Shown here piece after piece: positions 50,716 through 59,536 of a stretch of DNA of 64,000 nt (positions are counted from its first letter, which is position 1; the number at the start of each line of letters is the position of its first letter). This DNA comes from Actinomadura graeca (lineage in GTDB: Bacteria > Actinomycetota > Actinomycetes > Streptosporangiales > Streptosporangiaceae). Both the position numbers and the translations under genes were made by a program. Location of the stretch: positions 1,240,001-1,304,000 of the forward strand of contig NZ_CP059572.1 of NCBI RefSeq assembly GCF_019175365.1. Direction: 5' to 3'. Under the pieces are notes generated by a model that was not told where the DNA came from, made no database searches, and saw only the letters and a program-made list of their open reading frames with translations.

Positions 50716-51364
50716 GGTGTTCGAGCCCCTGCTGCGGTCCTTCGACGAGCGGCGGCGGGCGGAGGTCGTCGCCGCCTACATGGCGGTGGAGCACGCCGCC
50801 GAGCCGGTTCCGGAGGTGCGGTTCGCGGCGCTGCGCGAGCCCGCGCTGAGGCGCGCCGTCGAGGAGATGCTCGCGCTCGGAGGGCGGACCCTCGTCCGCT
50901 CGGACCAGACGCGGTGGATCTCCGGCTACCGCGACGACGTCGCGGCGGAGCTGGCCCGCGAGCCCGGGTGCGTCCCGCCGGTCCGGGAGCGGGCGGTGCT
51001 GGCCCTGGTGCTGATCCACTCGGTGGCGATCCCGCGCGCGGCGGGCCTGCTGGCGGACGACTCGTGGCTGTCGCCGCATCCGACACCGCTGGACGAGCTG
51101 CGCCGCCGCACGCAGCTGCCGGTCGGGGAGCTGGAGGCGGCGCTGCGGCGGCTGCGGCTGGCGGGCCTGGTGTCGCAGGTCAAGGCGGGTGCCGACGACG
51201 CGGGCGGGTTCGTCCCGGGGCCGCAGTTCCACCGGCTGACGGCCGGGGCGCGGCGCCGCCTGCAGGAGGAGCTGATCCTCGCCGCGGGACCGGACTCGCC
51301 GCTGGCCGCGGCGATCCGGGCGCGCCGCCGGGGACGGGAACGCGATCAGGGGGAGAACAGATGA
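50708..51364 (+). CDS. Winged-helix accessory protein 2 of the SMC operon (MukE-like)
   Basis: 218 residues. Two winged-helix units can be read: about 35-78 (ALREPALRRAVEEMLALGGRTLVRSDQTRWIS) and about 96-185 (TPLDELRRRTQLPVGELEAALRRLRLAGLVSQV with FHRLTAGARRRLQEEL). This tandem arrangement is the KITE design. ATG 50708 overlaps the preceding stop by 8 bp and its own stop overlaps the SMC start by 4 bp, so all subunits are translationally coupled. It is not similar enough to accessory protein 1 to be a recent duplicate. Confidence 0.65.
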   Translation: MSEVFEPLLRSFDERRRAEVVAAYMAVEHAAEPVPEVRFAALREPALRRAVEEMLALGGRTLVRSDQTRWISGYRDDVAAELAREPGCVPPVRERAVLALVLIHSVAIPRAAGLLADDSWLSPHPTPLDELRRRTQLPVGELEAALRRLRLAGLVSQVKAGADDAGGFVPGPQFHRLTAGARRRLQEELILAAGPDSPLAAAIRARRRGRERDQGENR

Positions 51365-54300
51365 CGGCCGTCCTCGAACCGCTGGTGCCGGGTCCCGCGC
51401 GCGACGCGGAGAACATCGTCGGCGGCCGGACGCTCGTGGCCGTCCAGGCGGTGAACATCTCGCGGTTGTCCACGCATCCGGTGCCGACCGTGCCGGGGAC
51501 GCTGATCGTGGTCGCCGGGCAGGGCCCGAAGGACTCCAACGGCGCGGGCAAGTCGTCGTTCATCGCGGCCATCACCGCGCTCCTCGGTGACGAGCAGTGG
51601 CGGTTCGCGTCCGGCGCGCGGGCCGTGGCGGAGCTGCTGTTCAACGCCGAGCTGGCGGCGCAGGGGGACAGCCGGTGGGCGAGCGCCGACCACGGCTACA
51701 TCGTCGGCGTCTTCGACTACGCCGAGCCCAACGGCGAGGACCGCCTGGAGAAGGGCGCTGACAAGGACCCGGAGAAGGCGGGCCCCGAAAAAGAGGGCTC
51801 CGATGCCGAGCACGAGCCCCAGGACGGCGAGGCCGACACCGGGGAGGACGGCGACACCGCCGTCACGGTGTGGCTCCGGGTGAACGTGGACGCGCCGCAC
51901 CTGGAGATCCGGTGGCGGCAGGGCGTGTGGCTGGCGTCCGCCCCGTCCGAGGCTGGACGGGTCGCGCTCGCCGACCGGCTGTGGGCGGGACTGCCGCGCA
52001 GCGCGGGACGCAGGGACCTGGTCGCCAAGGACCTCGGCCGCGTCCTGTACGGGGGGCAGGTGCGGTGCGTGTCGTTCCTGTCGACGTCGGTGCGGTCCAA
52101 GGTCGCGACGAACCTGCTGTCCCAGCCGCTGAACGAGATCGGCCCCGAGCGGATCTTCAGTGCCATCGCGGCGCTGACCGGGCTGGACCGGGAGCTGGAG
52201 GCCGAGCGCAGGTCCCGCGCGGAGGAGCACCGCGAGCGGGCCAAGGCGGTGGAGGCCGCCGAGCGGCTGGCGGGGTGGGAGCGCGAGGCGGCGGCGCTGC
52301 TGAAGACGTTCGACCGGCGCGACCGGGCCCGCGACGAGGTCGCGGCGGCGCTGCGGCACTGGCGGACGCGGCAGGCGCGGCTGCTGGTGGACGCGGCGGA
52401 CGCCGACGCCGCGCACGCCGCCGCGCAGGAGCGGCTGCGCGCCGAGGGCGAGGAGCTGGCGGCCGCGGCGAAGGCGGCCGACCGGGAGATCGAGCAGCTC
52501 ACCGGCGGCGCCCTGGACGCCCGTGTCGGCGAGGCGGACGCGGCGCTCGCCGACCTCAAGGGCCAGGCGGACGAGCTGGGCGCGGACAAGGCGGTGGCCC
52601 GCAACCGCCTCGACGAGCTGCGCCGGCGGGTGTCGGCGCTGGAGGAGCGGCGGCGGGAGGCGGACGGACGCGACGGCGAGACCGCGCGCGCGGAGCTGGC
52701 CCACGCCGAGGCGCGCCGCGACGAGGCGCAGCAGGAGTTCGGGATGGCGCGGGGCGCGGTGGCGCGCGCCGAGCGGTCGCTGGCCGAGGCGGAGGCGGGC
52801 GAGAGCAGCGCGCCCGCGCAGCTGCGGGCGCTGGCCGCCGCGGGGATCGGCGCGGTCGGCCTGCTGGACGCGGTGGAGCTGGCGGAGGACGTCCGCGAGC
52901 GGTGGGAGGCCGCCCTGTGGCCCTACCGCGAGGCCGTGGTCGTCGCCACCGCCGACCTCGACGCGGCGGCGGGCGCGCTGAAGGACCTCCCCGGCTCCAT
53001 GATCGTCCCCGCCGACGATGCACCGGCGGGCGACGCGCCCGGGCCCGCGGGTGCGAAGCCCGCGAACGCCGAGCCCGCAAGCGCCGGACGTGCGGCCGAG
53101 GTCCCCGCCGACACAGGGCCCGCGGACGATGCACTGGCGGGAGACGCGCCTGCCGACGCCGTGACTGCGGGGAACGCGTCCGTCGGCGACATACGCGCGC
53201 GGGCGCATCCGCGAGGGGTGCGGTGTGATCTGCCACTGGGCGGGTTCTTCGCGTCGCTGGAGAACGAGGGTGTCGTCATCATCGGCGGGTTCCCCGAGCC
53301 CGTGACGGGGAAGGTCGCGCGGGTCCAGGCCGCACGCGCGGCGCTGGAGACGGCGAACGAGGCCCTGGAGACGGCGCGTCGGGCGACGTCCGACGCCGCC
53401 GCCGATGTCGCTCTCGCCGGGCGGCGTCTTGCGGGGGCGCGCGCGGCCGCCGAGCTGGACGACGTCCGCGGGCGGATGGCGGAGTTGCGGGAGCGCTTGG
53501 AAGAGCTGGCGGGAAGCGAGTCGCGCCTCGGGCCACGGCTCGGGTCGGCCGAGCAGACGCTGCGCAGGCTCCAGGCGAAGGCGGACACGCGCGCGCTGGA
53601 GGTGGACCGGCTGCGCGGGCGCAAGGAGGCGCACGAGCGCGAGCGCGACCGGCTGCGCCGCGCGGCGTCCGAGCTGGCGGACAAGCGCGCCGCCCTCGGC
53701 CTGGACGGGCTGGAGAAGGACTGGGGCGGCTCCCGCGAAGGCGCCGCCGAGCGGCTGTCCGGGCTGGACGACGACGAGGCCACCTGGACGCCCGCGGAGT
53801 GGTGGCACACCGCGGAGAAGCACCTGTCGGAGGCGCTGCGCCGCGTCTTCCCCGACGGGCCGTCCGATGAGGACATGCCGGAGGAGATGCGGTTCCTTCT
53901 GCGTGAGCGCGCCGAGGGCGAGGGGCGCCGCACCGACCGGGAGCAGGCCACGTTCCCCCGCCTGGTGAAGGCGGTGGAGGGCTACCTGCGCCAGCAGGAG
54001 GACTACGAGCGGCACCAGCGGCGGCAGATCGAGGTGCAGCTGTCGGGACGCCGCGCGGACCTCGGCAAGGCGCAGACGGGCGCGCGGGAGGCGGCGGGCG
54101 CCGCCGAGGCGCACCGGACCGCGCTGACCGCCGCGATCCGCGCGCGGCTCCAGCGGGTGTCGGAGGAGTTCGAGAAGCTGGACGTGGCGTACGGCGGGTA
54201 CGGGGCGACGCTGGAGTTCCCCACGCCGGAGCAGCCCGGCGACCCCGAGCAGGAGTGGCGGTGGCGGGTGACGCCGAAGTGGCGCCGCTCGGAGGGGCAG

Positions 54301-54729
54301 CGCCACGTCCCCTACAACCGGCGCGCGAACACCGCGCTGATGGACGAGAAGGCCGTCAAGCTGGTGTGCGCGGCGGCGCTGGCGAGCTCGGGCGGGGGAC
54401 GGCTGTGCCTCGTCCTGGACGAGCTGGGCCGCAACCTCGGCAAGGAGCACCGCAAGGAGGCCGTCGCGCTGTTCCGCAAGATCGGCGAGACGCACGGGAT
54501 CACCGTGATCGGCGCGCTCCAGGACGACATGGAGCCGTACGCGATCGACGCGTGCGGGCAGTACGTGAAGCTGCGCCGCTCGTCCGACACGATGCCCTAC
54601 AACGAGCCGCCGGTCGTGGTCGGCCACGACGAGCACGAGCCGCGCGTGCGGAGGCTCGCGGCCCTCATCACGGCCGCGCGGCCCGCGCCGGACGAGGGGA
54701 CAATGGGGGAAAGTCCAGAAACGGTGTGA
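51361..54729 (+). CDS. SMC-like chromosome/plasmid ATPase of a four-subunit complex
   Basis: 1122 residues. N-terminal Walker A GQGPKDSNGAGKSS (about 54-67). Coiled-coil arms (about 275-480 and 650-770, 870-930) flank a central hinge-like domain (about 490-640). Walker B is LCLVLDELG (about 1015-1023), but the usual LSGGE signature is not recognisable: the corresponding segment reads TALMDEKAVKLVCAAALAS. Two insertions are odd: an acidic loop near 120-160 and a Pro/Ala/Asp repeat of roughly 65 residues in the hinge. ATG overlaps the previous stop. It resembles MukB/MksB/JetC-type loop extruders; no JetD-like TOPRIM nuclease follows. Confidence 0.8.
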   Translation: MTAVLEPLVPGPARDAENIVGGRTLVAVQAVNISRLSTHPVPTVPGTLIVVAGQGPKDSNGAGKSSFIAAITALLGDEQWRFASGARAVAELLFNAELAAQGDSRWASADHGYIVGVFDYAEPNGEDRLEKGADKDPEKAGPEKEGSDAEHEPQDGEADTGEDGDTAVTVWLRVNVDAPHLEIRWRQGVWLASAPSEAGRVALADRLWAGLPRSAGRRDLVAKDLGRVLYGGQVRCVSFLSTSVRSKVATNLLSQPLNEIGPERIFSAIAALTGLDRELEAERRSRAEEHRERAKAVEAAERLAGWEREAAALLKTFDRRDRARDEVAAALRHWRTRQARLLVDAADADAAHAAAQERLRAEGEELAAAAKAADREIEQLTGGALDARVGEADAALADLKGQADELGADKAVARNRLDELRRRVSALEERRREADGRDGETARAELAHAEARRDEAQQEFGMARGAVARAERSLAEAEAGESSAPAQLRALAAAGIGAVGLLDAVELAEDVRERWEAALWPYREAVVVATADLDAAAGALKDLPGSMIVPADDAPAGDAPGPAGAKPANAEPASAGRAAEVPADTGPADDALAGDAPADAVTAGNASVGDIRARAHPRGVRCDLPLGGFFASLENEGVVIIGGFPEPVTGKVARVQAARAALETANEALETARRATSDAAADVALAGRRLAGARAAAELDDVRGRMAELRERLEELAGSESRLGPRLGSAEQTLRRLQAKADTRALEVDRLRGRKEAHERERDRLRRAASELADKRAALGLDGLEKDWGGSREGAAERLSGLDDDEATWTPAEWWHTAEKHLSEALRRVFPDGPSDEDMPEEMRFLLRERAEGEGRRTDREQATFPRLVKAVEGYLRQQEDYERHQRRQIEVQLSGRRADLGKAQTGAREAAGAAEAHRTALTAAIRARLQRVSEEFEKLDVAYGGYGATLEFPTPEQPGDPEQEWRWRVTPKWRRSEGQRHVPYNRRANTALMDEKAVKLVCAAALASSGGGRLCLVLDELGRNLGKEHRKEAVALFRKIGETHGITVIGALQDDMEPYAIDACGQYVKLRRSSDTMPYNEPPVVVGHDEHEPRVRRLAALITAARPAPDEGTMGESPETV

Positions 54730-54739
54730 GGAGCGGCCC

Positions 54740-56419
54740 GTGGCGCGGTGGCGGGTGTCGGGTTTCGAGGAGATCCGCGAGCTGGGCAGCGGGGCGCAGG
54801 GACGGGTCGTCCTCGCGCGGCACGCGTCGCGGGGCACCCCCGTCGCGATCAAGTATCTGCCCGCGGACGCCGATCCGGCCGCGCGGGAGCGGTTCCGGCA
54901 CGAGGCGCGGATGCTCGGCCGGGTCGATGACCCGCACGTGGCGCGGCTGTACCGGCTCGTCGAGCACGGCGACGACCTGGCGATCGTGATGGAGGCGGTG
55001 GACGGCGTCCCGTTCAAGGACGTCCTCGGCCGGTACGGGACGCTGGAGCCGGAGGCGGCGCTGACCGTGCTGAAGGGGTCGCTGCTGGGACTCGCGGCCG
55101 CCCACGCGGCCGGGGTCGTCCACCGCGACTACAAGCCCGCGAACGTGATCGTCCCCGCGGACGGGCGCAGCAAGCTCATCGACTTCGGCATCGCGACGCC
55201 GGAGGGCGCGGCGTCGGGCGCGGGCACGCCGCTCTACATGGCGCCCGAGCAGTGGCGCGGCGAGCCCGCCACCGCCGCCACCGACGTCTACGCCGCCACC
55301 TGCGTGTTCTTCGAGTGCCTGACGGGCCGCCGCCCGTACGGGGCGGGCGACCGGGCGTCGATCATGGCGGGGCACCTGTCGGGGGACGTGCCGGCGGAGG
55401 AGTGCACCGGCGCAGCGGCGCCGCTGCGCCCGCTCGTCGCCCGGGGCATGGCCAAGGACCCGGCGGAGCGCCCGCCGGGCGCGGCCGCGTTCGTCGCCGA
55501 GCTGGAGGCGGTGGCGCGGGCGGCGTACGGCGCGGACTGGGAGACGCGGGGCGTGCGCGTGCTGGCCGGGAGCGCCGTCGCGCTCGCCGCGCTGTTCCCG
55601 CTCGCCGCCGCGGGCCTGGTCCCCGCAGGCGCCGCGGGCGCAGCAGGCGCAGCAGGCGCGGGCGCGGCGGGCGCCGGTTCGTCCGGGATCCTCGCGGCGG
55701 TCGGCACGAAGGCGGCCGTGGCGATCGCCGGCACCGCCGTCGTCGGCGCGACGGCGGGCGGCGTCGGCGTCTACCAGGCGTCCCGCCCGGAGCGGCCCCA
55801 CGCGGCGGCGATGAGGGCCACGCCGGTGCCGCCTGGCGTCCCCTTGAGGATCGGTGGTTTCACGGTGCGGGTCCCGGCCGCCTGGAAGGCCCATCTGATC
55901 CCCTATAGAGCGTCGGTATTGCCGGAAGGGGCACGCCGACCCGACAGCTACTACGTCGCCACGGCGGGCGGCTGCGACTTCATGCTCCGCCGTGGCGGCG
56001 TCTACCCGGGCCAGTCCTCGTGCCCGGGATTCTTCGTGATGGGCGCCAGCTTCCTGGACGACTCGTCCTCCTACATCGCGGCCCGGTACCGGGTCGGCGA
56101 CACCTACGCCTCGCTCTTCGGCCAGGACGAGGGGATGAGCTGCCCCGACCGGGAGAAGCTGCGCGCCGTGGACGTCGGGCACGGCGCCACGCGGACGGTG
56201 AACCGGCTCGCCCCCATCGGCCCGAGGATGGCCGAGTACCGCGAATGGCTCGTCCCCTGTTACACGCGCGAGGACCGCGACGGGTACGGCCCCACCCGCA
56301 GGACCCGGTTCTCCTACACCGAGCGTCTGTGGTACCTGCCGCAGTCGAAGCTCCTGGTGGCGGACCTGCGGCGCACACCGGACCTGGAGCGGATCCTCAC
56401 CGGAGCACGCTGGCTCTAG
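54740..56419 (+). CDS. Membrane Ser/Thr protein kinase coupled to the SMC operon
   Basis: 559 residues. Complete kinase domain (about 9-265): GSGAQGRV, Lys38, HRDYKPAN (128-135), DFG (148-150), APEQWRG. Two hydrophobic stretches (about 278-300 and 325-348), separated by an Ala/Gly run, anchor it. The C-terminal roughly 190 residues hold four Cys (GGCDFML, SSCPGFF, MSCPDRE, VPCYTRED) and should lie outside. GTG 54740 is 10 bp after the SMC stop, with GAGGAG in between, so co-transcription is very likely. It may regulate the SMC complex by phosphorylation; this is inference. Confidence 0.88.
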   Translation: MARWRVSGFEEIRELGSGAQGRVVLARHASRGTPVAIKYLPADADPAARERFRHEARMLGRVDDPHVARLYRLVEHGDDLAIVMEAVDGVPFKDVLGRYGTLEPEAALTVLKGSLLGLAAAHAAGVVHRDYKPANVIVPADGRSKLIDFGIATPEGAASGAGTPLYMAPEQWRGEPATAATDVYAATCVFFECLTGRRPYGAGDRASIMAGHLSGDVPAEECTGAAAPLRPLVARGMAKDPAERPPGAAAFVAELEAVARAAYGADWETRGVRVLAGSAVALAALFPLAAAGLVPAGAAGAAGAAGAGAAGAGSSGILAAVGTKAAVAIAGTAVVGATAGGVGVYQASRPERPHAAAMRATPVPPGVPLRIGGFTVRVPAAWKAHLIPYRASVLPEGARRPDSYYVATAGGCDFMLRRGGVYPGQSSCPGFFVMGASFLDDSSSYIAARYRVGDTYASLFGQDEGMSCPDREKLRAVDVGHGATRTVNRLAPIGPRMAEYREWLVPCYTREDRDGYGPTRRTRFSYTERLWYLPQSKLLVADLRRTPDLERILTGARWL

Positions 56420-56429
56420 ACCGGCCTCC

Positions 56430-57308
56430 TCAGCCGTCGGTGAGGCCGAGTCCCTCGGCCTCCGCCGCGAGCCGCGCGGCGGCGGCCGCGGAGCCCGCCG
56501 CGTCCAGCTCGTGCGCCAGCTGCTCCAGTTCCGCGCCGCCCGCCATCAGCGCGGTGAGCTCCTCCCGGGTGATCTCGTCCTTGGTGCGGTGGCCGATGCT
56601 CCGGCCGCGGTTGAGGATCAGGAAGCGGTCCCCGACCGGGTAGGCGTGGTGCGGGTTGTGGGTGATGAAGATGACGGCGAGGCCCCGCTCCCGCGCCTGG
56701 ACGATGTAGCGGAGCACGACCCCGGCCTGCTTGACGCCGAGCGCCGCGGTCGGCTCGTCCAGGACGAGGGCCTTGGCGCCGAAGTAGACGGCGCGGGCGA
56801 TGGCCACGCACTGGCGTTCCCCGCCCGACAGGGTCCCGATGGGCTGGTCGACGTCGCGCAGGTCGATGCCCATCGCGGACAGCTCGGCGCGGGTGGTGGC
56901 CCGCATGAAACCGATGTCGAGCCGCCCGGGGCCCTTGCGCCGCTCCGAGCCGAGGAAGAAGTTGCGCCAGACCGGCATCAGCGGGACGACCGCCAGGTCC
57001 TGGTAGACGGTGGCGATGCCCCGGTCCAGCGCGTCCCGGGGCGAGCCGAACGAGACGGGCTCGCCCTGCACCTCGTAGGTGCCGGTGTCGTGCCGGTGCA
57101 ACCCCGCGATGATCTTGATGAGGGTGGACTTGCCCGCGCCGTTGTCGCCGAGGACGCACGTCACCTCCCCCTCGGCGGCCTCCAGGTCCACGTCCCGCAG
57201 CGCGAGGACCGTCCCGTAGCTCTTGCCGACGCCGGTGAGCCTGACCAGCGGGACGCCCCGCCCGCCCGGGCCCGCGCCCGTCACGCCGCCCGCCCCTTCG
57301 CCGGTCAT
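56430..57308 (-). CDS. Sugar ABC importer, ATP-binding subunit
   Basis: 292 residues, one ATPase domain: Walker [10 protein letters not shown] (54-62), signature TLSGGERQ, Walker [16 protein letters not shown], switch His in [10 protein letters not shown]. This is the single-domain FrcA-like form of CUT2 sugar importers, not the tandem RbsA form. ATG 57308 overlaps the permease stop by 4 bp. It energises uptake by the upstream permease and binding protein. The C-terminal Ala/Glu helix (about 255-292) is unusual but common in actinobacterial members. Confidence 0.92.
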   Translation of the reverse strand: MTGEGAGGVTGAGPGGRGVPLVRLTGVGKSYGTVLALRDVDLEAAEGEVTCVLGDNGAGKSTLIKIIAGLHRHDTGTYEVQGEPVSFGSPRDALDRGIATVYQDLAVVPLMPVWRNFFLGSERRKGPGRLDIGFMRATTRAELSAMGIDLRDVDQPIGTLSGGERQCVAIARAVYFGAKALVLDEPTAALGVKQAGVVLRYIVQARERGLAVIFITHNPHHAYPVGDRFLILNRGRSIGHRTKDEITREELTALMAGGAELEQLAHELDAAGSAAAAARLAAEAEGLGLTDG

Positions 57309-58357
57309 GCCGAACGCTCCACTCTGCGGCGCACCACCAGGTTGACGACGGTCGCGATGAGCAGCATCGCGCCGAGGAAGAACTTGAACCAGTCGGGGTT
57401 CCACTCGGCGTACACGATGCCCTTGTTCGTCATCCCGAAGATGAACGCCCCGATGGCGGCGCCGATCGCCGACCCGTAGCCGCCCGTCAGCAGGCAGCCG
57501 CCGATGACCGCGCAGATGATGTAGTAGAACTCGTTGCCCACGCCCTCGCCCGACTGGACGGTGGCGAACGCGAACACCAGGTGCATCCCGGAGATCCAGG
57601 CGCAGAACGCGACGCCCATGAACAGGCCGATCCTGGTGCGGGTCACCGGGACGCCGACGGCGCGGGCGGCGGCCGCGTCGCCGCCCACCGCGAACACCCA
57701 GTTCCCGATCCGCGTGCGCAGCAGCATCCAGGTGGCGGCGGCGACGAGCAGCAGCCACCAGAACACGGTGACGTTGACCTGGACGCCGCCGATGCCGACG
57801 TCGGAGGCGAACACCGCGCGGGCGGACCCGAAGCCGTCCATGTCCCGGACGGAGTCGGACGCGACATTGCCGGTGACGGCCTTCGTCACGCCGAGGTTCA
57901 GGCCCGCGAGCATGAAGAACGTGGCGAGGGTGATGATGAAGCTCGGCAGCCTCGTGTTGACGTACAGCAGCCCGTTCGCCGCCCCGAGCGCCAGCGTCAG
58001 CACGAGCGAGATCGCCACGCCCGCCCAGACGTTCAGCGTGAACTGGTACGCCGTCAGCGCCGCGACCAGCGCCGAGGAGGTCACCATGACCCCGGCGGAC
58101 AGGTCGAACTCACCGCCGATCATCAGCAGCGACACCCCGACGGCCATGATGCCGAACGTCGAGCCCGCGTACAGGACGGTCGAGAAAGACGTCGCGCGCA
58201 GGAACGCGTCGGCGACGAGCGAGAAGAACACGAACACCGCGACGGCGCCGAGCAGCGCGCCGAGTTCCGGGCGGCCCAGCAGCCGCCACAGCGGGGACCG
58301 CCGGCCCAGTCGCTCGTCGGGGCCGGTGACGGGCGGTTCCGCGACGGCCTGCGTCAC
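57305..58357 (-). CDS. Sugar ABC importer, permease subunit (RbsC/FrcC-like)
   Basis: 350 residues from a GTG overlapping the binding-protein stop (GTGA). About ten hydrophobic helices are seen. CUT2 permease landmarks are [39 protein letters not shown] and GAVIGG-like [33 protein letters not shown]. It forms the membrane channel for a ribose-, inositol- or fructose-like substrate. Confidence 0.92.
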   Translation of the reverse strand: MTQAVAEPPVTGPDERLGRRSPLWRLLGRPELGALLGAVAVFVFFSLVADAFLRATSFSTVLYAGSTFGIMAVGVSLLMIGGEFDLSAGVMVTSSALVAALTAYQFTLNVWAGVAISLVLTLALGAANGLLYVNTRLPSFIITLATFFMLAGLNLGVTKAVTGNVASDSVRDMDGFGSARAVFASDVGIGGVQVNVTVFWWLLLVAAATWMLLRTRIGNWVFAVGGDAAAARAVGVPVTRTRIGLFMGVAFCAWISGMHLVFAFATVQSGEGVGNEFYYIICAVIGGCLLTGGYGSAIGAAIGAFIFGMTNKGIVYAEWNPDWFKFFLGAMLLIATVVNLVVRRRVERSA

Positions 58358-59352
58358 CGGGTCCCCCGCTCGGCGAACGCCTCCAGCGCGGCGGCGTTGT
58401 CCCTGGTCACGATCGCGGGGCCGGTCAGCACCGGGCGCCCGCCGCCGATGACGTTGCCGTTGGTCTTCAGCAGCCACAGCCCGTCCACGGCCCCGTAGCC
58501 CTGGAGGTAGGGCTGCTGGTCCACGGCGAACCAGATGTCGCCCGCCTTGATGGAGGCGATGAGCTCCTTGTTCATGTCGAAGGTGCCGACCTTGGCCTTG
58601 CTGCCGCTCTCCTTGGCGGCGTCGACGGCGGTCGCGGCGAACGGCGCGCCGAGCGTGAGGATGCCGTCGATGTCCTTGCCCGCCTGGAGCTTCGCCGTGA
58701 TGGACGACTTGACCTCCGGCATGCTGGTGCCCTTGACGAACAGGTTCTGCAGGTCGCCGCCGAAGGTCTTGCGGGCCCCCGCGCAGCGGTCCTCCAGCCC
58801 GACGTTTCCCTGCTCGTGGATGACGCACAGCGCCTTCTTCGAGCCGATCCGCGCCAGCTCCCGGCCCGCGGCCTCGCCCGCGATCGACTCGTCCTGCCCG
58901 AAGTGCGCGACCGCGCCGAGCCGCGCCGACTCCCCCGCCCCGGAGTTGATCGACACCACCGGGATCTTCGCGGCGGCGGCCTGCGCGAGCGCGTCCCTCA
59001 TCGCGTCGGGCTTGGCGAGGGTGACGATGATGCCGTCCACCTTCTTGTCGATGGCGGCCTTCACGAGCTCGGCCTGCTTGCCGCCGTCCGGGTCGGCCGA
59101 GTAGAGGAACTCGACGTTGTCCTTCGCCGCGGCGGCCTTGGCGCCCTTCTGCACGATGTCCCAGAACGTGTCGCCCGGGCCGGAGTGGGTGACCATCGCG
59201 ATCTTCAGCCGGGGCCCGGCGCCGGGCGCCGCGCCCGCGCGCTCCTCGGCCTTCTTACCGCCCGAGCCGCTGCAGGCGCCGAGCGCCAGCACCACCGCCA
59301 CCATCAGGACCGCGGCTCTCGTAGACGGCTTGCGCGCTGCGACGCGTTTCAT
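58354..59352 (-). CDS. Sugar ABC importer, substrate-binding lipoprotein
   Basis: 332 residues. Signal peptide with lipobox LGAC (Cys27). Type-I periplasmic-binding fold: KIAMVTHSGPGDTFWDIVQKGAKAAA, DGIIVTLAKPDAMRDALAQAAAAKIPVVSINSG, GTFDMNKELIASIKAGDIWFAVDQQPYLQGY. Family members bind ribose, xylose, inositol or autoinducer-2; the exact ligand is not clear. ATG 59352 is preceded by GGAGGG. First gene of a three-gene importer operon without a linked kinase or regulator. Confidence 0.92.
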   Translation of the reverse strand: MKRVAARKPSTRAAVLMVAVVLALGACSGSGGKKAEERAGAAPGAGPRLKIAMVTHSGPGDTFWDIVQKGAKAAAAKDNVEFLYSADPDGGKQAELVKAAIDKKVDGIIVTLAKPDAMRDALAQAAAAKIPVVSINSGAGESARLGAVAHFGQDESIAGEAAGRELARIGSKKALCVIHEQGNVGLEDRCAGARKTFGGDLQNLFVKGTSMPEVKSSITAKLQAGKDIDGILTLGAPFAATAVDAAKESGSKAKVGTFDMNKELIASIKAGDIWFAVDQQPYLQGYGAVDGLWLLKTNGNVIGGGRPVLTGPAIVTRDNAAALEAFAERGTR

Positions 59353-59536
59353 CGGACGCCCTCCGTTGCTCCCCGATGGATGGTCTGGGTCGACGGGAGA
59401 AGTTGATCACAGATGGCGGTGCCCCGCCCATTCTCCCCCTTCGCGGACGGCACCGGGAGGCCCGCCGGGGGCGGGCGAAGCGCGGGACGGCACGGACGCC
59501 CGCCACGGCCTGTGACCGGACGCTAGTTTGTCGTTC

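Noticed and set aside
48869..54729. Classification as a Wadjet (JetABCD) defence system
   Set aside because: The SMC and kleisin-like genes fit, but no JetD TOPRIM nuclease is present and there are two different small winged-helix proteins, so the name was not applied.
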